64,000 nucleotides of DNA from NCBI GenBank assembly GCA_009667805.1, contig CM019067.1:65146637-65210636 (forward strand), in the 5' to 3' direction. Shown piece by piece: positions 58,758 to 64,000 of the stretch; within the stretch, counting starts at the first letter, position 1; every line of letters begins with the position of its first letter. The notes under the pieces were generated by a model that saw only the letters and a list, made by a program, of their open reading frames with translations, did no database searches and had not been told where the DNA came from. The stretch is from Leptobrachium leishanense (Eukaryota > Chordata > Amphibia > Anura > Megophryidae). Position numbers and translations under genes: made by a program.

Positions 58758-59742
58758 TAGAGATGTGCTTTTCGTTTCGGTCCGAATCAAAATTCGGACA
58801 AAAATTTCCCGATTCATATTTAAGAAGTGCTTCTGAAATATGAATTGGTTCCGTCAAAAAGAGTCCGAAAACAAATCGAATGGGACTAAAACGGAGCAAA
58901 ACGATAAAAAATATTGATTTTGTTTTTCAGGATCAATTCGTTATACCGCGCGTAGGGACCGAAGCGGCCCATTGGAGACAGCGTGGCATACCTGTACGCC
59001 CTGCGTCTTCAAAGCACCCCGCCGCAAGGAGGGCATAGAAAGGGGATAAACTCAGCACCGCATCCCTGTCCATTGGCTGTGATTCTGAATCTGTTGTATT
59101 CAGCACCACAGGCCATGGACAGCGCCATAGTGCCGTTCAGTGCAATTTGGCGGCAGTGAAATTCCCCATAGAGAAGTAATGGTTAATCTATTCAGAGAAC
59201 GCCGAACACCAGCGAAATACCCTGTTTTTCGGTGGTTTGTTCGACAGCTTTAAACAGGCGAATCCCATAGGTTTCAATGTAAAAAATAATCCCTGTTTTA
59301 TTAAATATTTATTTGACTGTTTATTCTTTCCGCTTGCAGCAAAAAGTCTCTTTATTTATTTATTTTTTAGGATTTTTTGGGCGTTTTTTTGGTGAAATTT
59401 TTGGATTCCTCATTTATTTCAAATCAACGAGGCTTTTTTCTTTGCTGAATGCAGTGGTGTTTTTTTTCTTTCTTTCAGACTGGCTGTGTTCGGCAAGGGC
59501 CGTCTATGGTGCTGAAACCTATTCAGTACCAAGGACAGCAGCTAATAAAAATGAAATACGAATTGATCCAAAAAACTAATTACCAATAAAAAAGAAATAA
59601 AGAATCAATCCAAAATATGAATTGCTGAACATCTGAACTAACGAATCAATCCGAAATATGAATCACGGTAACAAATGCACCGAAACAATTTGAAAAATTG
59701 AAGGAATCGATCCGAAACAAATTTTTTAGTTGTGCACATCTA
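58758..59742. mobile_element. 985-bp non-autonomous hAT element carrying a family A piece
   Basis: Ends TAGAGATGTGCTTTTCGTTT and TTAGTTGTGCACATCTA are inverted. Flanks CCAGTCAT (58,750-58,757) and CCAGTCAG (59,743-59,750) agree at seven of eight bases. The right third is rich in CGAAA/ATCGATCCG words like the 33,042 element. About 59,130-59,460 is reversed family A sequence. Confidence 0.85.
59130..59460 (-). repeat. Family A sequence captured inside the hAT
   Basis: GGCAGTGAAATTCCCCATAG, TATTCAGAGAACGCCGAA and CCCATAGGTTTCAATGTAA follow the reversed family A order. The fragment at 1,860-2,015, also next to a hAT end, is the equivalent piece. Confidence 0.7.
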
Positions 59743-59846
59743 CCAGTCAGCTTAATAGGTAATTTTTCACCAATACTCAGGATTAAATGAAAGCATTGGA
59801 AAGATCCTTCTTTAATCAATAAGCTTGTAGGCATCAGAAGCATATT

Positions 59847-60400
59847 GGGGTTATCCACTAATCACCGGTGTTTGCCAGCATTGTAAAAATCGCTGGCTGA
59901 AATCACTGTTATTGCAGTGCCGAGAAATGCTTCTCAAAATTATAATCCAAACAGCAAAAAAAGAGAAGCTTAGGGCCGCTTTTAAAACCTGGGTGTTTTA
60001 CAGTGCATTCCTGTGCGCTGTAAAACGCCTAAACACGGAAATCCCATGATTTCTTATGGGGCCCGTTCACACCTGGACGTTTTACAGCATGTAGGAATGC
60101 ACTGTAAAACGTCCTACGCCCAAAGAAGTACAGGAGCTTCTTTGGGACGTATTGCAGCACGTTCGCAGCCTATAGACTGCAGCTGAATGCGCTGCAATGC
60201 GCGTTCACGCGTTTTTTATGTTTGCACGGTACGCGCGTCAAAAAACGAGCAGGTGTGAACCCAGCTTTACTGTAAAGCTTCTCCTTTTTCTGTTCGGTTT
60301 ATAATTTTGAGAAGCACTAGCATTTCTCGTTACTGAAATACCAGTGATTTTATCCGGTTTTTACAAAGCCAGCAAACATCAGCGCTTAGTGGGTAACCCC
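59847..60400. mobile_element. Foldback MITE with GGGGTTA(N)CCACTAA ends
   Basis: GGGGTTATCCACTAATCACC at the left and GCGCTTAGTGGGTAACCCC at the right are inverted, and pairing continues inward through AATTATAATCC and GTTTATAATTTTGAGAAGC. The original loop has been replaced by an inserted MITE. Confidence 0.8.
59973..60266. mobile_element. 294-bp MITE inserted at the tip of the foldback element, TTA target
   Basis: TTA at 59,970-59,972 and 60,267-60,269 flank the insert. The ends are imperfectly inverted (GGGCCGC... and ...GTGAACCCAGCTT). The interior has TTTTACAG/CTGTAAAAC repeats. A TTA duplication would fit Harbinger-type elements. Confidence 0.65.
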
Positions 60401-61270
60401 TTTATTTTCAACTGACCATTGAGGGAACGTTAGTGGTGGTGTTAAAGAGCACTATCTAAATGAATCATTAATTTTCAACTTTTTTTTTAAGGTATTCTCT
60501 TATTTTGATATGCTTGGTTGTGTTGTTCACCCTTTACAAGCACAGCTCTATCTTCTACAAAATCGTCTGGTAGGAGAGGCTAAAGCAGTAAGGGCAATTA
60601 CGTGGGCAACCCGTATCATTAGGGTGTGTACTCACAGAACATTTATTAATGACAAGCATTAAACAAACACAAAATGCCACTTTTCATACTAGTTATCATA
60701 AACCAGATAAGAAATACCAAAACGTGTAGATAGGAACAAGCAGGACCAATTATCTCAGGAGACACTCCTTAGCACACCAACAGGTAAATGGTGATTTGTT
60801 TTCCTTGGCTGGTTTGGGTTTTATTAGATAATGGTGTTGCTATCTGCATTCTAAAAGGCAATGTGTAAAAACCTACATCCCCATTAAACTAAAAAGTTGC
60901 CCATGCGTGACGTGTTAACGTGTAAGATATGACAGAATCAGCAGGAAAATAAGCAATAAATGGAAATGCCCATGACAGCTACAGAATTCTCCTACATACA
61001 AACAAACAAAGATTAATTGTTGACAATGAAAAGTCAAAACAACTGAACAATTTCTTTTAAAAAATAAAACGTGGGGAATTCAAAAAGACAATCTGAAGCA
61101 AGGTTGTTAGAAAAATACATACTCGGCTTTGGACCTAATAAACATTGCAAAGTAAACAGCCATTTAAATTAGCGATAATATCAGGGTTTAAAATTTCCAC
61201 TCGCCTGCTCGCATTTGGCGAGTGGAAATTAAGTGAGGGCGAGTGGAAATGCACACACAGGCAGCACAAT
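60401..61270. other. No recognised feature
   Basis: No supported exon, RNA gene or bounded repeat. The DNA is AT-rich. Confidence 0.45.
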
Positions 61271-61290
61271 AAATTATTTTGTGCTGCTTA

Positions 61291-61550
61291 TTCCGGCTGG
61301 GTATACATGTATCTGGGGTCTGGGTATACATGTATTTGGGGTCTGATGCCTGGGTATTTATGTATCTGGGGTCTGATATCTGGGTATTTATGTATCTGGG
61401 GTCTGATGTCTGGGTATACATGTATCTTGGGTCTGATGTCTGGGTATACATGAATCTGGGGTCTGATGTCTAGGTATACATGTATCTGGGGTCTGATGTC
61501 TGGGTATACAATACATGTATCTGAGGTCTGATGTCTGGGTATTAATGTTG
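61291..61550. repeat. 30-bp tandem repeat array
   Basis: About eight units containing TGGGTATACATGTATCTGGG and GTCTGATGTC. The period of 30 keeps frames open on both strands (GYMYLGSDVW-type decapeptide), with no sign of a gene. Confidence 0.92.
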
Positions 61551-62106
61551 TTGTTGTTATTTATTTTTTGTAACATTATTGTGAATAAAACATTTAACAG
61601 TATAATTTCATAAGATAATTTAAGAGGTTGTGTTTTTAGGGGTGGAGTTAAGGGCAGGGGAGGGGTTAGGTGGGTCAAGTGGTGGCGAGTAACATTTAAG
61701 GCCTGGCTAGTAGCTCAGGACTTGAAATTTTGGTCCCTGATAATATAATCCATATGGTAAGTGCATCTGTTAAAATATTGCACGAACTAAAAAAAAATAT
61801 TTCATAAAAGTCGTATTTCTACCCACAGAAGGTGAATCAGTTGTATTAAGGTCAGCACTGACGAGGTGATGACCCCTTCTTATCTCACAAACGTGATAGA
61901 CAATGAATATGAAAAATTCTGAATATGAATAACACAAATGACTATGAATATGGCACTTAGGAATTTTGCATAACTTATTAATATAGAATTTTTTAAAATA
62001 TTTTGCTTAGAGTACAAATTCTTAATTAACTTTGCAGCATTAACTGCTGATATGCTTCCTTTGTTCCCAACCACTTTATACCTATTACATTACATTTGCT
62101 TGAGTT
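61551..62106. other. No recognised feature
   Basis: AT-rich DNA between the tandem array and the palindrome. A TTATTATTTATT-like run near 61,550 is the only low-complexity feature. Confidence 0.45.
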
Positions 62107-62320
62107 CAGTGGGCTACACCAGGAACTCAACATTGCAAAAATATATATTTATTTAAGGATGGCCACAGGGGCACAAAATACAGCGACGTTTCGGCTAGAA
62201 AGCCTTAATCATGATTCATTAAGGCTTCTACCCGAAACATTGCTGTATTTTGTGCCCCTGTGGCTGGCCTTAAATAAATATATATTTTTGCATCGTTGAG
62301 ATCCTGGCGAAGCCCACTGA
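62107..62320. repeat. Palindrome of two hammerhead-like Penelope ends
   Basis: The arms of about 100 bp run outward from AATCATGATT (centre near 62,211) to CAGTGGGCT and AGCCCACTG. Each arm contains TTAAGGCTT...GAAAC followed by GCTGTATTTTGTGCCCCTG. The left arm, read on the minus strand, has an intact stem II (GGCT-UUCU-AGCC) before GAAAC. The layout matches the two ends of the 2.5-5.8-kb Penelope element with the middle deleted. Confidence 0.7.
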
Positions 62321-63759
62321 TTTCAAGCACATGTACTGAGTGGATTGAGGATCCCAGACTGTGGAGCACCCCGGCACTAACTCGGCATTGGTGAGTCCCC
62401 CCTGTGATAGCTTTTTCAGACTTTATTACCTTACATATATTTACAATCTTGAAGTAATAAAGAACCAGTGTAGTAAAGTGTTTTATTGAACCTATATAAA
62501 CGGACTTAAAATACAGATATGGCTCACTTTTACCTGCTTGATAACAAAACAGAAGCCGAGTTAGAAATCAAATAAAAATAATACTGAACACCATTTTTGC
62601 AGAGATATTTGTTGTTTAAATCAGCTGTAAATAGGTTAAAAAAGAAACAAATATCTAAATGATACTTATTTTTTATCAAACCACTAACTAGTATGTTAAA
62701 AAAAAAATTCTAATGCAGAACCTATGTCATATTTCCGTTTTATCTCATTATGGAGCCTTAAAACCAAACAGAAACTGACTCTGGAGGGAGCATCTAATGA
62801 AAAACACCTTTGGGACAATTTACTTTTCCCAATTCCCAGTTGTTAGAATGACTTCACGTTAAAACAGCTCTTATGAAATGAAAATTTGCCTAAAGATCGC
62901 GTCTTACAGGATTATTTGTATTTTAAAACCAGCTCTCACGCTAGCGTAAGGATTTCCCAGCTAGTCTAATTTACGTCTATATGTAACGAGTGCCAGGAGA
63001 GTGTTACGACATCCAAACTCTTGTGTTTCTGCCAAAATATAAAATTAGAATGATTGCAATTTCTTAGCGCTACTTTCACCTGTCAGCCTAAGGGCACCTG
63101 AAATTATGTGTCCTGCAGTTGTAGTAATGATTTGTTTTGGACCAATGAAAGACAAGTTGCTTAAGTTCTTATTTAGAATAAAACACTCAAGACTTTGATC
63201 CCTAAACTCTGAATTTCAAAAACCTGGTTAAATTTCTGCTAATGAGACCCTCAAATTCAATGAATTCCCGTCCTGTCGTACGGGAATCACAAGCGATAAC
63301 AGGATACCTTTCATGAAAATTAATTGAGCACCAGCAAGATTTCCAGGTGAAAAGCAGTCGAATTACAGTCAATTCTACCCAGGAAAATAGCAAGGATTTA
63401 TTTTTGCCTGAAAATATACTATTCTGCAGGGCCAGGGTGAGGATATAAAATAACCGAAGTCTTCTGCGCTAGAATAATACTACTCAACAAAAAAAAAAAT
63501 TTTTATGTTCCCTGAATCAAAGAAGTAGTTAAATTTTACTAACTAGGAATCTGACAATAGTTTTATAATTCTATAATTAGCTCTAGTTTCAGAGATGCAC
63601 AACCTATTCCTCTATATACATTATATAGAAAAGCGAATTTCAACAGTATTATACAACTACAATGAAAATGAAAGTTATTTTCATTCAATCAATCGTAAAT
63701 TACACAAAATAAAACAAACAAAACGATAAGAACAGAGGAATTGCAATTACTACCGGAAA
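62321..63759. other. No recognised feature
   Basis: AT-rich, unique-looking sequence. No convincing carbonic anhydrase exon 1 or 2 was found here. Confidence 0.45.
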
Positions 63760-63830
63760 TTTATTTGTTTATAAAGTATTTTACCAGGAAGGATACATTG
63801 AGATTTCTCTCGTTTTCAAGTATGTCCTGG
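63760..63830 (-). repeat. LINE/SINE shared 3' tail fragment
   Basis: TTTATAAAGTATTTTACCAG through AAGTATGTCCTGGG is the same tail as at 42,046. What follows is not the SINE body, so it may be a very short LINE insertion. Confidence 0.7.
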
Positions 63831-64000
63831 GTAAATAGAGTGGAGAAAGTGCATTTTGAGGGACATGTTGCAGCCTAAGCGATGTTACTTGTCTAGAAGG
63901 TTGCTTACGAGCTCAACATAATTTCCAGCTCTTTGGTTACCCAAGAAGCCATGCACAATACTTTTAACCACTTCACTACAGAGATCAAGATATCTCGGGC

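Noticed and set aside
63202..63393. Minus-strand frame with HERYPVIACD, faintly like the HEKFPIAKG of carbonic anhydrase exon 2
   Set aside because: The similarity stops after a few residues. The expected RQSP and NGHSF motifs are missing and the length does not fit a 198-nt exon.

Overview
The window looks like a piece of a large, transposon-rich anuran (frog) genome. It carries most of one split vertebrate gene, three LINE lineages, a Penelope-like element, paired Tc1 transposons, and many hAT elements and MITEs whose exact target-site duplications can be read. Nothing is bacterial or viral. The frog assignment is inference from the L2 3' end (GCTGCGGAATAT... with an AAT tail), the Tc1 type and the Penelope termini.

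Host gene: on the minus strand, 41,574-47,863, five exons of an alpha-carbonic anhydrase of the CA2 (cytosolic) type can be read directly. All have GT/AG borders and the exon lengths expected for vertebrate cytosolic carbonic anhydrases (119, 93, 63, 156 and 120 nt including the stop). Zinc and catalytic residues are intact. The first two exons (about 77 residues) were not found and probably lie beyond the right edge, so 47,864-64,000 would be intron or upstream DNA. The 3' UTR runs towards a poly(A) signal at about 41,000. Everything left of that is intergenic.

Layout. 1-2.5 kb: remnants of a GGTTATTCAGAGAG-ended DNA element. 2.5-5.8 kb: a Penelope-like element with an 18-bp target duplication, inverted hammerhead-like termini, a GIY-YIG remnant and a nested hAT. 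6.7-8.2 kb: a hAT split by a small inversion. 8.9-14.4 kb: two Tc1 transposons placed 5' end to 5' end; the left one has been hit by two LINEs. 15.8-17.8 kb: a 23-bp tandem array interrupted by a 994-bp hAT. 18.6-26.4 kb: a 7.8-kb hAT with a decayed transposase gene, two internal satellite arrays and a second hAT nested inside the transposase. 27.2-30.25 kb: an L2 LINE with an open 939-residue reading frame. 30-41 kb: MITEs with TTAA, 3-bp or 8-bp target sites and a Tc1 fragment. 41-64 kb: the carbonic anhydrase gene with mostly small non-autonomous elements in its introns and the flanking region.

The insertions can be ordered by nesting: Penelope before hAT (3.9-5.5 kb); big hAT before small hAT; Tc1 before the LINEs; SINE before hAT (33.0-33.6 kb). 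The only long intact transposon reading frame is the L2 ORF2. The transposase and GIY-YIG genes are all broken.
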